Shown: positions 6,559 to 13,997 of the stretch, one piece after another | How the letters are laid out: each line of letters opens with the position of its first letter | Position numbering within the stretch: the stretch's first letter is position 1 | The notes under the pieces: model-generated | Seen by the model: only the letters and a program-made list of their open reading frames with translations | What the model was told of the DNA's origin: nothing | The model's database searches: none | Assembly (NCBI GenBank): GCA_002395775.1 | Contig: DGUV01000020.1 | Location: 1-15,880, forward strand | DNA: 15,880 nucleotides | Source: Prevotellaceae bacterium UBA4301 | Lineage (GTDB): Bacteria; Bacteroidota; Bacteroidia; Bacteroidales; Bacteroidaceae | Direction: 5' to 3' | Position numbers and translations under genes: made by a program

Positions 6559-6984
6559 TTATTTGATTTCAATCTGACGGCTGACCTTCACTTCATCCTT
6601 CTTCACCTTAGGCAGGGTGATGGTGAGAATACCGTGTTCCACACTGGCTGCAATGTTGTCGCGATCCACATTATCGGGCAGCGTGTAGTTCTGCTGGTAG
6701 TTGGTGTACGAGAATTCGCGACGCAGATAGTGCTGTTTCTTGTCTTCCTCCTTGTGCTCCATCTTGTTCTCAATGGCCACCGACAGGTTGCCATCGTCAT
6801 TGATGTGCACTCGGCAATACTCTTTCTTGATACCAGGAGCTGCCACCTCCATTGTGTAGGCTTCGGGACTTTCCTTAACATTCACTGCGGGTGCAGTCAC
6901 TTGGTTGTGCGACACGAGGTCGTTGTTGAAGAAATCATCGAACACTGTTGGGAACCAACTGTTTCTTAGCATTACTGGTAACAT
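6559..6984 (-). CDS. Small heat shock protein, Hsp20/alpha-crystallin family
   Basis: A 141-residue protein of normal length for bacterial small heat shock proteins, which bind unfolding proteins without ATP as large oligomers. The short N-terminal arm (MLPVMLRNSWFPTVFDDFF) precedes the alpha-crystallin domain of about residues 32-130. Typical features are VNVKESPEAY, MEVAAPGIKKE, the region REFSYTNYQQNYTLPDNVD and the signature HGILTITLPK. The C terminus holds a short IEIK tail, a candidate I-x-I oligomerisation motif. It is transcribed alone, toward tyrA. No Bacteroidetes -7 element or CIRCE operator was found upstream, so its promoter may be of another class. A perfect Shine-Dalgarno sequence precedes the start. 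Confidence 0.94.
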   Translation of the reverse strand: MLPVMLRNSWFPTVFDDFFNNDLVSHNQVTAPAVNVKESPEAYTMEVAAPGIKKEYCRVHINDDGNLSVAIENKMEHKEEDKKQHYLRREFSYTNYQQNYTLPDNVDRDNIAASVEHGILTITLPKVKKDEVKVSRQIEIK

Positions 6985-6991
6985 TTTTTTG

Positions 6992-6998
6992 TCCTCCT
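6992..6998 (-). promoter_or_regulatory. Strong Shine-Dalgarno sequence of the Hsp20 gene
   Basis: On the minus strand the leader reads AGGAGGA, then CAAAAAAA, then the ATG. This is a full anti-16S match at good spacing. The other genes in the window have only A-rich leaders, so this one stands out and fixes the start codon. Confidence 0.75.
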
Positions 6999-7142
6999 AT
7001 TAATTAAAGGTTTAACATGTTTTCAAATCTCTCTTGGCTTTCGCCTTACGCCCAATAGGACACAAGGTGCATGCCACTTGATTTTCGGGGACATTTTGAC
7101 ACAAAACAAGGACAAAAGGGCAGAAAAGTGGAAATAATGTTG

Positions 7143-7150
7143 TAACTTTG
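7143..7150 (+). promoter_or_regulatory. Candidate -7 element of the cobU promoter
   Basis: TAACTTTG matches the Bacteroidetes -7 consensus. No good TTTG was found 19-21 bases upstream. A transcription start about 4-8 bases downstream would put the 5' end within a few bases of the ATG at 7160, giving an almost leaderless messenger. Confidence 0.4.
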
Positions 7151-7159
7151 ATGCCGATT

Positions 7160-7675
7160 ATGAGGAAACTGATACTCATTACAGGAGGCGAGCGCTCGGG
7201 CAAATCGACGTACGCCGAACATCTGGCTCTGAGTTTGAGCCCGGAACCCGTCTATATGGCCACAGCCCGCGTGTGGGACGATGAGTTTCGCGAACGCATC
7301 CAACGCCATCAGGAACGGCGAGGCCCCGAGTGGACCAATATCGAAGAAGAGAAATTTCTCTCTCACCACGATGTCGCCGGCCATGTGGTGCTCATCGACT
7401 GCCTGACGCTGTGGGCCACCAACTGGTTTTTCGACATGGAAGGCCAACCGCTGGACACCATACTCCGCCAGATGGAGGACGAATTGGAACGCCTCTTCAG
7501 TCAAGATGCCACATTCATCGTGGTAACCAACGAAATCGGAATGGGCGGAGTATCGCCAAACAAGACCCAACGCCAATTCACTGACCTACTGGGATGGCTC
7601 AACCAACATGTTGCCAAATTGGCCCACGAGGTTGTGCTGATGGTAAGCGGAATACCTGTTAGAGTGAAAAGTTGA
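7160..7675 (+). CDS. cobU: Bifunctional adenosylcobinamide kinase / adenosylcobinamide-phosphate guanylyltransferase
   Basis: A 171-residue enzyme that phosphorylates adenosylcobinamide and then transfers GMP to it, giving the AdoCbi-GDP used by CobS. The P-loop ITGGERSGKS (7-16) is at the N terminus. The guanylylated histidine of the family corresponds to His50 in RHQERR. DCLTLWATNW, the segment TNEIGMGGVSP and the terminal VSGIPV complete the family pattern, and the length is normal. Possible starts are TTG 7148, ATG 7151 and ATG 7160; I prefer 7160 because it gives the usual short N terminus, but 7151 cannot be ruled out. It opens a cob cluster, with cobT 43 bases downstream. Confidence 0.92.
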   Translation: MRKLILITGGERSGKSTYAEHLALSLSPEPVYMATARVWDDEFRERIQRHQERRGPEWTNIEEEKFLSHHDVAGHVVLIDCLTLWATNWFFDMEGQPLDTILRQMEDELERLFSQDATFIVVTNEIGMGGVSPNKTQRQFTDLLGWLNQHVAKLAHEVVLMVSGIPVRVKS

Positions 7676-7718
7676 AAACGACAAAAGAAGCTATTAAACA
7701 TTATAACATTCTTCAATT

Positions 7719-8744
7719 GTGAACTGCGATTTGCGCTCGGCTTTGACCGAAAAGATAGACAACCTGAACAAGCCCAAGGGCTCGCTGGGCCGCCTGGAAG
7801 AACTGGCCTTGCAGATAGGTCTCATACAGGGCACACTCTCGCCCACCCTCAACCATCCTTGCCACCTGCTCCTTGGTGCTGATCACGGCATCGAGAGGGA
7901 GGGCGTGAGTGTATCACCACGCGAAGTCACCTGGCAACAGATGGTGAACTTTACCCAAGGAGGCGGAGGAGTCAACATGTTTTGCCGTCAGCATGGGTTC
8001 TGCCTGCAACTGGTGGATGTGGGAGTTGACCACGATCTCACAGACCATCCCACTATCATGAACAAAAAGGTACGCATGCACGGGAGCGGCAACATACTTT
8101 ACGAACCGGCCATGACTGAAGAAGAGACTGACCTATGCCTCACCATAGGACGCCAGCTGGTGGACGACTGTTACCGCGAGGGTTGCAACATCATCAGCAT
8201 TGGCGAGATGGGTATCGGAAACACCAGCCCCTCCAGTCTCTGGATGAGTCTTCTGCTGGACATACCTCTTCAGCAATGCGTGGGGGCCGGTGCGGGGCTC
8301 AATAATGAAGGCATCCTCCACAAACTCGACATTCTGGAGAAGTGCCAGACCCGATTCCTCACTGCCCACCCCCAATGGACACCACTCCTCGTCCTTCAGG
8401 AACTGGGCGGACTGGAAATGGCCACCGCCGTTGGAGCCATGCTTCGCGCAGCAGAGTTGCATATGGTGGTGCTGGTGGACGGATTCATCATGTCGGCCTG
8501 CGCCCTCATGGCAAGCCGTCTGAGTCCTCAGTTCATGCCCTGCGCCATCTTCTGCCATGTGGGCGACGAAAAGGGTCACCGTCTCATGCTCCAAGGCATG
8601 GGTGTCCGTCCCCTGCTCTCCCTGGGTCTGAAGTTAGGTGAAGGCACGGGTGCCCTCTGCGCCTACCCCATTGTAGAGAGTGCCGTCAGAATGTTGAACG
8701 AAATGAACAATTTCCACGATGCAAAGATTACGAAATACTTTTGA
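7719..8744 (+). CDS. cobT: Nicotinate-nucleotide--dimethylbenzimidazole phosphoribosyltransferase
   Basis: A 341-residue enzyme that activates the lower-ligand base by moving phosphoribose from nicotinate mononucleotide, forming alpha-ribazole phosphate. Family motifs in order are NKPKGSLGRLEELA near residue 17, LGADHG, GGGGVN, GEMGIGNTSPSS, GAGAGLNNEG, LQELGGLEMATAVG and LGEGTGA with the probable catalytic Glu308. The start is GTG 7719: an in-frame stop lies 15 bases upstream and the next Met is far inside the conserved region. In Bacteroidetes the natural base may be an adenine derivative rather than dimethylbenzimidazole; that is not readable here. Its last 26 bases overlap cobS. Confidence 0.94.
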   Translation: MNCDLRSALTEKIDNLNKPKGSLGRLEELALQIGLIQGTLSPTLNHPCHLLLGADHGIEREGVSVSPREVTWQQMVNFTQGGGGVNMFCRQHGFCLQLVDVGVDHDLTDHPTIMNKKVRMHGSGNILYEPAMTEEETDLCLTIGRQLVDDCYREGCNIISIGEMGIGNTSPSSLWMSLLLDIPLQQCVGAGAGLNNEGILHKLDILEKCQTRFLTAHPQWTPLLVLQELGGLEMATAVGAMLRAAELHMVVLVDGFIMSACALMASRLSPQFMPCAIFCHVGDEKGHRLMLQGMGVRPLLSLGLKLGEGTGALCAYPIVESAVRMLNEMNNFHDAKITKYF

Positions 8745-9486
8745 CCACCTCTGGGCCGCACTCATGTTCTTCACCCGCCTACCTTGGTGGCGGCTCCATG
8801 AACCCAAGCGTGAGGCCTTCAGCCATGTGGTGGAGTATTGGCCCCTGGTAGGCTGGCTCACGGGCGGTCTGACAATGCTTGTCTATGCCACCTTCCTCAC
8901 ACAAATGCCTCAGGCACTAAACTTGGTGGCCGTCATCATCATCGGTGTACGCCTGTTGCTCACAGGCGCCCTACACGAAGACGGACTGGCCGATTTTGCC
9001 GACGGCATGGGCGGAGGTTGCACCCGCGAGCACACGCTCAGCATCATGAAGGACTCCCACATCGGCACCTATGGTGTCCTGGCCCTCATCGTCTATTTCC
9101 TGTTCCTCTATTCCACCCTTCCCCATTTGTCTCCCTTGGTACTGGTTACGGCCGACGTGTGGGGCAAGAGCGTGGCCTCGCTACTCATCCTGCAGTTGCC
9201 TTACGCCCGCACTGAGGCCGAAGCCAAGAACCGCACCGTCTATGCCCACTATTCATGGTTGGGCCAACTGATGCGCATTCTTGTCGCCATGTCCCCCGTA
9301 GCCTTGCTTTGGTGGTATGTGGGCGATGTGCCCAACGTCTGGCTGTTCATCGTCCCCGTTGTGGTGGAGCTGGCTCTTGCCCTCTGGATGAAGCGCTCCC
9401 TCAGCGGATACACCGGCGACTGCTGTGGCGCCACTTTCCTGCTCTGCGAAGCATCCATGTTCCTCACCTATCTATTGATTCAATAA
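8719..9486 (+). CDS. cobS: Adenosylcobinamide-GDP ribazoletransferase (cobalamin synthase)
   Basis: A 255-residue integral membrane enzyme joining AdoCbi-GDP (from CobU) with alpha-ribazole or its phosphate (from CobT), the last assembly step of cobalamin. The signature TGALHEDGLADFADG (82-96) with acidic metal-binding residues, GGCTREHTLSIMKDSHIGTYG, and GYTGDCCGATFL near the C terminus are intact. Several hydrophobic spans fill the rest. ATG 8719 lies inside the end of cobT, so translation is probably coupled. No cobC-type phosphatase follows; the next gene is a DUF554 protein 12 bases away. Confidence 0.95.
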   Translation: MQRLRNTFDHLWAALMFFTRLPWWRLHEPKREAFSHVVEYWPLVGWLTGGLTMLVYATFLTQMPQALNLVAVIIIGVRLLLTGALHEDGLADFADGMGGGCTREHTLSIMKDSHIGTYGVLALIVYFLFLYSTLPHLSPLVLVTADVWGKSVASLLILQLPYARTEAEAKNRTVYAHYSWLGQLMRILVAMSPVALLWWYVGDVPNVWLFIVPVVVELALALWMKRSLSGYTGDCCGATFLLCEASMFLTYLLIQ

Positions 9487-9498
9487 GCCCTTTTACCC

Positions 9499-10194
9499 AT
9501 GCTCGGAACAATCACAAACACCTGTACCATCATCGTCGGTTCAGTCATAGGAGCCGTCATCAAGAATGGCATTCGACCCGAATGGCAGAAAGTTCTGTTT
9601 TCCGCAATGGGCCTTGCCTCGCTGGCACTTGGTTTCAATGCCGTCTGCCACAACATGCCTCGGAGCCAATATCCCGTTCTCTTTATCCTGAGCCTTAGCA
9701 TCGGAGGGCTTATTGGAACAATGCTCGACCTCGACGGACGATTCCGCCGAGCAGTCGATAAGATATCGAAGAACAAGGATCAGCAGTACCCTCTGGCTCA
9801 GGGCCTCTCCACCGGTGTCCTGCTCTACTGCATCGGCACGCTTAGCATCGTGGGCCCAATCAACAGTGCCCTCCTGGGCGACAACACCTACCTGTTCACT
9901 AACGCCACACTCGACCTCGTAACCTCGGCAGTGCTCGCTGCCACCTACGGGATTGGTATGGTGCTGGCTGCGCCCATCCTTTTCTGCTGGCAAGGCAGCA
10001 TATGGCTTCTGGCTCGGTTGTGCGGCGACATCATCCCTCCCGCCCTGCTGTGTGAACTGCAGATTGTGGGCGGCATACTCATTGTTGCCTCAGGTTTGGC
10101 CATACTCAACATCAAGGACTGCAAGACGCTGAATCTCTTACCCGGTCTGGCTGTTCCTGTGGTCTATTTCCTTATTCTCTCCCTTTTATCCTAA
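9499..10194 (+). CDS. DUF554 family membrane protein
   Basis: A 231-residue protein with about six or seven hydrophobic segments, resembling the DUF554 (YdfK-like) family of unknown function. Recognisable parts are the N-terminal MLGTITNTCTIIVGSVIGAVIK, with paired glycines in the first span, the GLASLALGF segment, SLSIGGLIGTMLDLDGR, the GLSTGVLLYCIGTLSIVGP span, and TYGIGMVLAAPI. DUF554 proteins are commonly described as putative transporters, but no substrate is established that I can name. It is the last gene of the cob cluster by spacing (12 bases after cobS) and shares its terminator, so a link to corrinoid or lower-ligand handling is possible but unproven. Confidence 0.85.
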   Translation: MLGTITNTCTIIVGSVIGAVIKNGIRPEWQKVLFSAMGLASLALGFNAVCHNMPRSQYPVLFILSLSIGGLIGTMLDLDGRFRRAVDKISKNKDQQYPLAQGLSTGVLLYCIGTLSIVGPINSALLGDNTYLFTNATLDLVTSAVLAATYGIGMVLAAPILFCWQGSIWLLARLCGDIIPPALLCELQIVGGILIVASGLAILNIKDCKTLNLLPGLAVPVVYFLILSLLS

Positions 10195-10239
10195 ACACAG
10201 CGCACAGGACACCGCCTGTGATGCCCCGCCCGACATAAT

Positions 10240-10274
10240 AAGAAAGAGTCATCCTCGCGGATGACTCTTTCTTT
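10240..10274. terminator. Two-way terminator between the cob cluster and the OmpP1-like gene
   Basis: A perfect 15-base-pair stem (10240-10254 with 10259-10273) closes a four-base TCGC loop. The arm AAGAAAGAGTCATCC gives a T-rich tail on both strands, so it can end the plus-strand cob cluster and the minus-strand OmpP1-like gene. A smaller hairpin (CACAGG/CCTGTG at 10203-10220) lies between it and the DUF554 stop. Confidence 0.88.
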
Positions 10275-10305
10275 CCATATTATTCGTATTAGGGAAACAC
10301 GCTGT

Positions 10306-11886
10306 TCAGAACTTGAATCCAGCAGAGAGCATGAGTTGATGGCGGTTGAGATCAACATCCACAGGCTGAATGCCGGCGTTGGCCATATCGGGGTTGTCTT
10401 TCGCGAACTGGCCCTCAGGGTCTGTGAAACCAGTGTCAAAGGCATAGAACTTGGCCTTCTGTGCACGATACTTGTAGGTAAGGTCGGCATAGAACTTCTT
10501 GTACTTGTAACCCACACCGAAAGAGACCGTATTGGTGGCACCAAGCTTCATGAAGTCGGTACTGGTCTGGTAGTTCATGGCCTGCGAGTCGAGCTTATAC
10601 TGGTCGAAGGTGGGATTGTCCTTGTAGCGGCTGGAGGCGAGGTTGTAACCTACACGCAGGGCAAAGGCATCCACGGGCTTCACCTCCAATCCCAGGCGCA
10701 GGGTATGCTGCCCCTTGAGCATGTCCTTGGTGTGCTGGTTCATGGCGTGGTCGCGCGTGTTAGCATAAGCGCTGTGGTAGCCGTCATCGTTCCATTCGGG
10801 ATAGCCCATAGTGTTTTGCGCAGCATTGGCAAACTCATACTCAATGCCCCAAGCTAACAACTTGTCAACAGTGGAACCCATGCTCAGACGGGCACGCCAG
10901 GGAGTGCGAACGGTGTATTCGAGGTAACTCTCGCGCGTGTCGGTGCGCACATTGTTCACATCATCGGTGAGGTCAAAGAGCGAGCTTGCGCTGAAACGAT
11001 ACCATGTAGGAGTCTCCACTGCCAGACCAATGCGGAATGGGCTGTTCTGCATGGGGCGTACGATGAAGCCCAGCTTCACGTTGACTCCGTGACCGTCAAT
11101 CTCGCGGTCGTTATAGAGCATATAATCGCCATACTGCCCGTCCTTGTCGACGCTGAGTTCCTGATAGGCACTCCAGGAGAGATAGTCGAGACGGTCCACG
11201 CCCAGCGTCAGACCCGTGTAGAAGCGGTCGTTGACATTGAAAGAGATGTTCATGTCGAACGACTTCATGGAACCGCGCTGATGGCGGGTATAGTAGTTCT
11301 TCTCACCGCGATAGGCGTTGTAGTAGCCCAGTTCGTCCTTCGAAAGGAACTCGTTATCAACGGCAATGCCAGTCAGGTTATAATCGGTGTCGTAGCCTTC
11401 GTTGGCGAGTTCTGCCAACTGGTCCATCTGCGACAGACCGCCCAGATTAAGGTTATCGGCATAGAAGCCCTGATTGAAGTTGGCCTTCTTCTGATAGTTA
11501 AAGGCCAGGTTGACGAACTTCAGCTTCGGGCCACCCGTGCGCAGACTCCACACGAGGCCCATCTGGTCGAAACTGGCACGTGCGAGTTTTTCGCCATAAG
11601 TGCGATTAACATCGTCGGAGTTCCAGCCATTGGCCTTGTTAGGAGCCACCACACCAAAGGTGAGGCCCACGTCGCTCTTCCGATAGAGACCGATGCCGGC
11701 AGGGTTTGAGCTGATGACCGAAAGATCGGCCCCAAGGGCACCCAAGGCACCACCCATGGCCACATAGCGTGCCGTACCATTGAGGTCGTCAGTGGCCGTC
11801 AGACGGTCGTTGAGATAGGTGTCCTGTGCATTTGCGATGGAGGCTGCACCCAGCAGCACTGCCATCAAGAGATAGCGCTTAGTCAT
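10306..11886 (-). CDS. OmpP1/FadL-like outer membrane transport protein
   Basis: A 526-residue secreted protein. Residues 1-20 form a signal peptide (MTKRYLLMAVLLGAASIANA, cleaved before QD). The motif ARYVAMGGALGALGADLSVISSNPAGIGLYR near the mature N terminus is typical of the OmpP1/FadL/TodX family of outer membrane barrels that admit hydrophobic compounds. The rest is alternating beta-strand sequence rich in aromatic residues and ends in phenylalanine, as barrel proteins do. Bacteroidales members are sometimes labelled hemin receptors, but nothing here shows haem binding. It is the second gene of a two-gene unit, 42 bases after the Tyr/Trp/Gly-rich protein, with an A-rich AAAAAACAAAGAT leader. 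Confidence 0.85.
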   Translation of the reverse strand: MTKRYLLMAVLLGAASIANAQDTYLNDRLTATDDLNGTARYVAMGGALGALGADLSVISSNPAGIGLYRKSDVGLTFGVVAPNKANGWNSDDVNRTYGEKLARASFDQMGLVWSLRTGGPKLKFVNLAFNYQKKANFNQGFYADNLNLGGLSQMDQLAELANEGYDTDYNLTGIAVDNEFLSKDELGYYNAYRGEKNYYTRHQRGSMKSFDMNISFNVNDRFYTGLTLGVDRLDYLSWSAYQELSVDKDGQYGDYMLYNDREIDGHGVNVKLGFIVRPMQNSPFRIGLAVETPTWYRFSASSLFDLTDDVNNVRTDTRESYLEYTVRTPWRARLSMGSTVDKLLAWGIEYEFANAAQNTMGYPEWNDDGYHSAYANTRDHAMNQHTKDMLKGQHTLRLGLEVKPVDAFALRVGYNLASSRYKDNPTFDQYKLDSQAMNYQTSTDFMKLGATNTVSFGVGYKYKKFYADLTYKYRAQKAKFYAFDTGFTDPEGQFAKDNPDMANAGIQPVDVDLNRHQLMLSAGFKF

Positions 11887-11928
11887 ATCTTTGTTTTTTC
11901 TGATTATTCGGAATACTCTAACTTATCT

Positions 11929-13020
11929 TCAGCGACGTCCGCCGCCACCGCCGCGACTGCCACCACCAGAGAAGCCACCGCCACGACTGCCGCCACCAGA
12001 GAAGCCTCCTCCACGACTACCGCCAGAGAATCCGCCACTCGAGAAGCTGCCACCCGAACTACGGCTCGAGCTTACGCTACCCCTACTGCTGCCAGAATAT
12101 CCGCGCGAGGAAGAAGAATTGCTGCGGCTGTTGGTAACCGTGCTGCGACTGCTACTGCCCGTGATACCACGTGTAGTGGGTGAGGTGGTGCGCGATGTAG
12201 CACGACTGCCACGAGTGCCCAATGCCGACTGGCGACTGCTGTTTATGCCACTGATGCCTGTACGTCCAGAGCGTGTGGCAGTGCGAGTGGAACCATAGGT
12301 GCCACGACGCGAGCTGCCCGTGGAGGCATAGCCTCGACCGCCGTTGAATCCGCGATGAGGACGATTGCTGGCCCAGTAGCCACCATGATGCCAACATCCA
12401 TAATAGTGGCCCCAGCCATAGTACCAAGGACGATAACCCCAATAGCCACCATAGTACCAAGGGCCATACCAACCATAGTGCCAGCCACCATACCAGCCCC
12501 AAGGACGATAGCCCCAGCCACCATAGTACCAAGGGTCGTAGTACCAAGGATCATACCAGGGATCGTAGAAATCATAATAATAAGGATAGCCAAAGCCGTG
12601 GAAACGAGCCAGGCGAGCCGAGTAGCGATAGTCGTCGTCTTCGAGCGGAGCCGGCTCCTCGTCCAGACCACTATATCCCTTGCTCAGTACATACTTGCCT
12701 TCCTCGTTCAGCGTCAGCTGACTTTCGTCCACCTGGAAGGTGTCTGTCTCTGTGATGATTGTCACATTCCGTCCCGCACCTCCGCGGCGATTGTATTCAT
12801 CCACGTCACGCAGGGGCCCAGTGTAGTACTCAGCAGGTGCCGATGTCGTTGCCCTGTAGCTCTGACGTGCAGGTGTGGCTGACGCAGGTGTGATGGTTTG
12901 CGTGGTGTTACTTTTCTTCTTCGGAACGAAGTACATGTCGTCGTCGTTCTGTGCAAAACTGATGACCGGCAACATGGCCAGCATCATCCAAGCGATTGTT
13001 CTTGCTTTCATAACTGCCAT
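11929..13020 (-). CDS. Secreted Tyr/Trp/Gly-rich low-complexity protein
   Basis: A 363-residue protein that I cannot assign to a named family. A signal peptide ends near ISFAQ. An ordinary segment follows (residues about 25-135) with ETDTFQVDESQLTLNEEGKY. Then comes a striking aromatic block (about 140-220) of motifs such as YDPWYYDPWYYGGWGYRPW, then a Ser/Arg/Thr-rich block, and finally a Gly/Ser/Arg tail with GGGFSGGGSR repeats ending GGRR. It lacks a lipobox Cys. Composition suggests an extracytoplasmic, perhaps self-associating or surface-layer protein, but function is unknown. The DNA has matching repeats: a 20-base exact repeat at 12444-12463 and 12516-12535, and a 30-base tandem unit near the 3' end. 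An in-frame ATG at 13011 (MKARTIAWMM) is an alternative start. It is upstream of, and probably co-transcribed with, the OmpP1-like gene. Confidence 0.8.
   Translation of the reverse strand: MAVMKARTIAWMMLAMLPVISFAQNDDDMYFVPKKKSNTTQTITPASATPARQSYRATTSAPAEYYTGPLRDVDEYNRRGGAGRNVTIITETDTFQVDESQLTLNEEGKYVLSKGYSGLDEEPAPLEDDDYRYSARLARFHGFGYPYYYDFYDPWYDPWYYDPWYYGGWGYRPWGWYGGWHYGWYGPWYYGGYWGYRPWYYGWGHYYGCWHHGGYWASNRPHRGFNGGRGYASTGSSRRGTYGSTRTATRSGRTGISGINSSRQSALGTRGSRATSRTTSPTTRGITGSSSRSTVTNSRSNSSSSRGYSGSSRGSVSSSRSSGGSFSSGGFSGGSRGGGFSGGGSRGGGFSGGGSRGGGGGRR
11961..12020 (-). repeat. 30-base tandem repeat encoding GGGFSGGGSR
   Basis: Units at 11961-11990 and 11991-12020 match at most positions and encode the ten-residue Gly/Ser/Arg motif in the tail of the low-complexity protein; a more diverged unit lies at 11931-11960. 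Such coding repeats can change copy number by slippage. Confidence 0.7.
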
Positions 13021-13037
13021 TTTAGAGTTTTTCTAAT

Positions 13038-13068
13038 GCAAAATTACTACCTTTTTATCACTCGGCAA
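13038..13068 (-). promoter_or_regulatory. Promoter of the Tyr/Trp/Gly-rich protein and OmpP1-like gene
   Basis: On the minus strand TTG (13068-13066), a 19-base spacer, then TAATTTTGC (13046-13038) fits the Bacteroidetes promoter pattern. It lies 18 bases before the ATG at 13020, so the 5' leader is short. Confidence 0.75.
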
Positions 13069-13098
13069 GGGGAAATTCCCCATTTTCTGGGGGAAAAT
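13069..13098. promoter_or_regulatory. Overlapping inverted repeats in a divergent promoter region
   Basis: GGGGAA-A-TTCCCC (13069-13081) is a perfect inverted repeat, and ATTTTC-TGGGG-GAAAAT (13082-13098) abuts it. They sit directly upstream of the minus-strand promoter and about 40 bases before prmA. They could be a regulator site for one or both genes, or could be chance in a run-rich stretch. Confidence 0.3.
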
Positions 13099-13139
13099 CC
13101 CTCTAAATAGACTTTTTTTGTGTAAATTCGCACTCGGAT

Positions 13140-13997
13140 ATGAAGTATTACGAAGTAAAATTCCAGATTGAGCCCAACAGCGAGGAGGCCTACGACGTGC
13201 TGGCCTCACTGCTGGCCGATGCCGGATTCGAGGCTTTTGTGCCCGACGGAAAGCGGCTTGTGGGCTACATACAGCAGTCGCTCTTTAGGGAGAGCGAGTT
13301 GGAGAGGACAGTCAACCAGTTTCCCCTGCCCCACTCGTCCATCAGCTACGAAGTGGGCGAGGCACCCGATGAGGACTGGAATCAAGCATGGGAGGAAGAG
13401 GGATTCACGCCCATTGCCATCGACCATCTGGTGTGTGTCCACGACACGCGTCACGAAGCCATTGAGGGTTGCCGGTATGACATTGTCATTAACCCGCGCA
13501 TGGCCTTCGGCACAGGCACTCACCCCACTACGAGGCAGATTTTGCGTCAGCTATGCGACATGGACGTACAGGACCGTCGCGTAGTGGATGCCGGATGCGG
13601 TACGGGCGTGCTGGGCTTCCTGTGCCTGATGAGAGGGGCACGCGAAGTGTTCAGCTACGACATTGACGAATGGAGTGTGGAGAACACGCGCATCAATGCC
13701 CAACTCAACGGACTCGAGGACATTCGTGTGGCAGAGGGCGATGCCAGCGTGCTGCCCCAGCAGGCAGACTTCGACCTGCTCATAGCCAACATCAACCGCA
13801 ACATTCTGCTCCACGACCTGCCCCAATTTGCCCGGGCACTAAAAAAAGACGCCCATCTGCTGCTGAGCGGCTTTTATGAAGAGGATGTGCCCCTGCTCAC
13901 AGAGGCAGCCAAAAGACTGGGTTTCACGCTGGAGTTGCAAACCTGCGAGGAAGGCTGGGCCATGCTACTCCTCAGGCTCAAGGAGCGAGGGCATTAA
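13140..13997 (+). CDS. prmA: Ribosomal protein L11 methyltransferase
   Basis: A 285-residue cytoplasmic SAM-dependent methyltransferase that modifies ribosomal protein L11. The N-terminal substrate-binding domain (about 1-75) is followed by the linker motif DEDWNQAWEE, the family-specific MAFGTGTHPTT (121-131), the SAM-binding DAGCGTGVLG (150-159), and IANINRNILL, the NPPY-like loop that reads NIN in PrmA. Length is typical. A weak -7-like TAAATTCG at 13123-13130 lies close to the ATG. The final 33 bases overlap the 3' end of the convergent lysozyme gene and no terminator separates them. Confidence 0.94.
   Translation: MKYYEVKFQIEPNSEEAYDVLASLLADAGFEAFVPDGKRLVGYIQQSLFRESELERTVNQFPLPHSSISYEVGEAPDEDWNQAWEEEGFTPIAIDHLVCVHDTRHEAIEGCRYDIVINPRMAFGTGTHPTTRQILRQLCDMDVQDRRVVDAGCGTGVLGFLCLMRGAREVFSYDIDEWSVENTRINAQLNGLEDIRVAEGDASVLPQQADFDLLIANINRNILLHDLPQFARALKKDAHLLLSGFYEEDVPLLTEAAKRLGFTLELQTCEEGWAMLLLRLKERGH

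Noticed and set aside
6985..7150. Cobalamin riboswitch ahead of cobU
   Set aside because: The gap is only about 165 bases, shows no recognisable B12-box, and the candidate promoter lies at its far end.
11891..12298. Proline-rich plus-strand frame opposite the Gly-rich tail
   Set aside because: The Pro/Arg/Leu repeats are the mirror of the GGGFSGGGSR coding repeat on the minus strand.
12355..12882. Ile/Val/Pro-rich plus-strand frame opposite the Tyr/Trp block
   Set aside because: It is a by-product of the repeated codons of the low-complexity gene; the real gene has a signal peptide and promoter.
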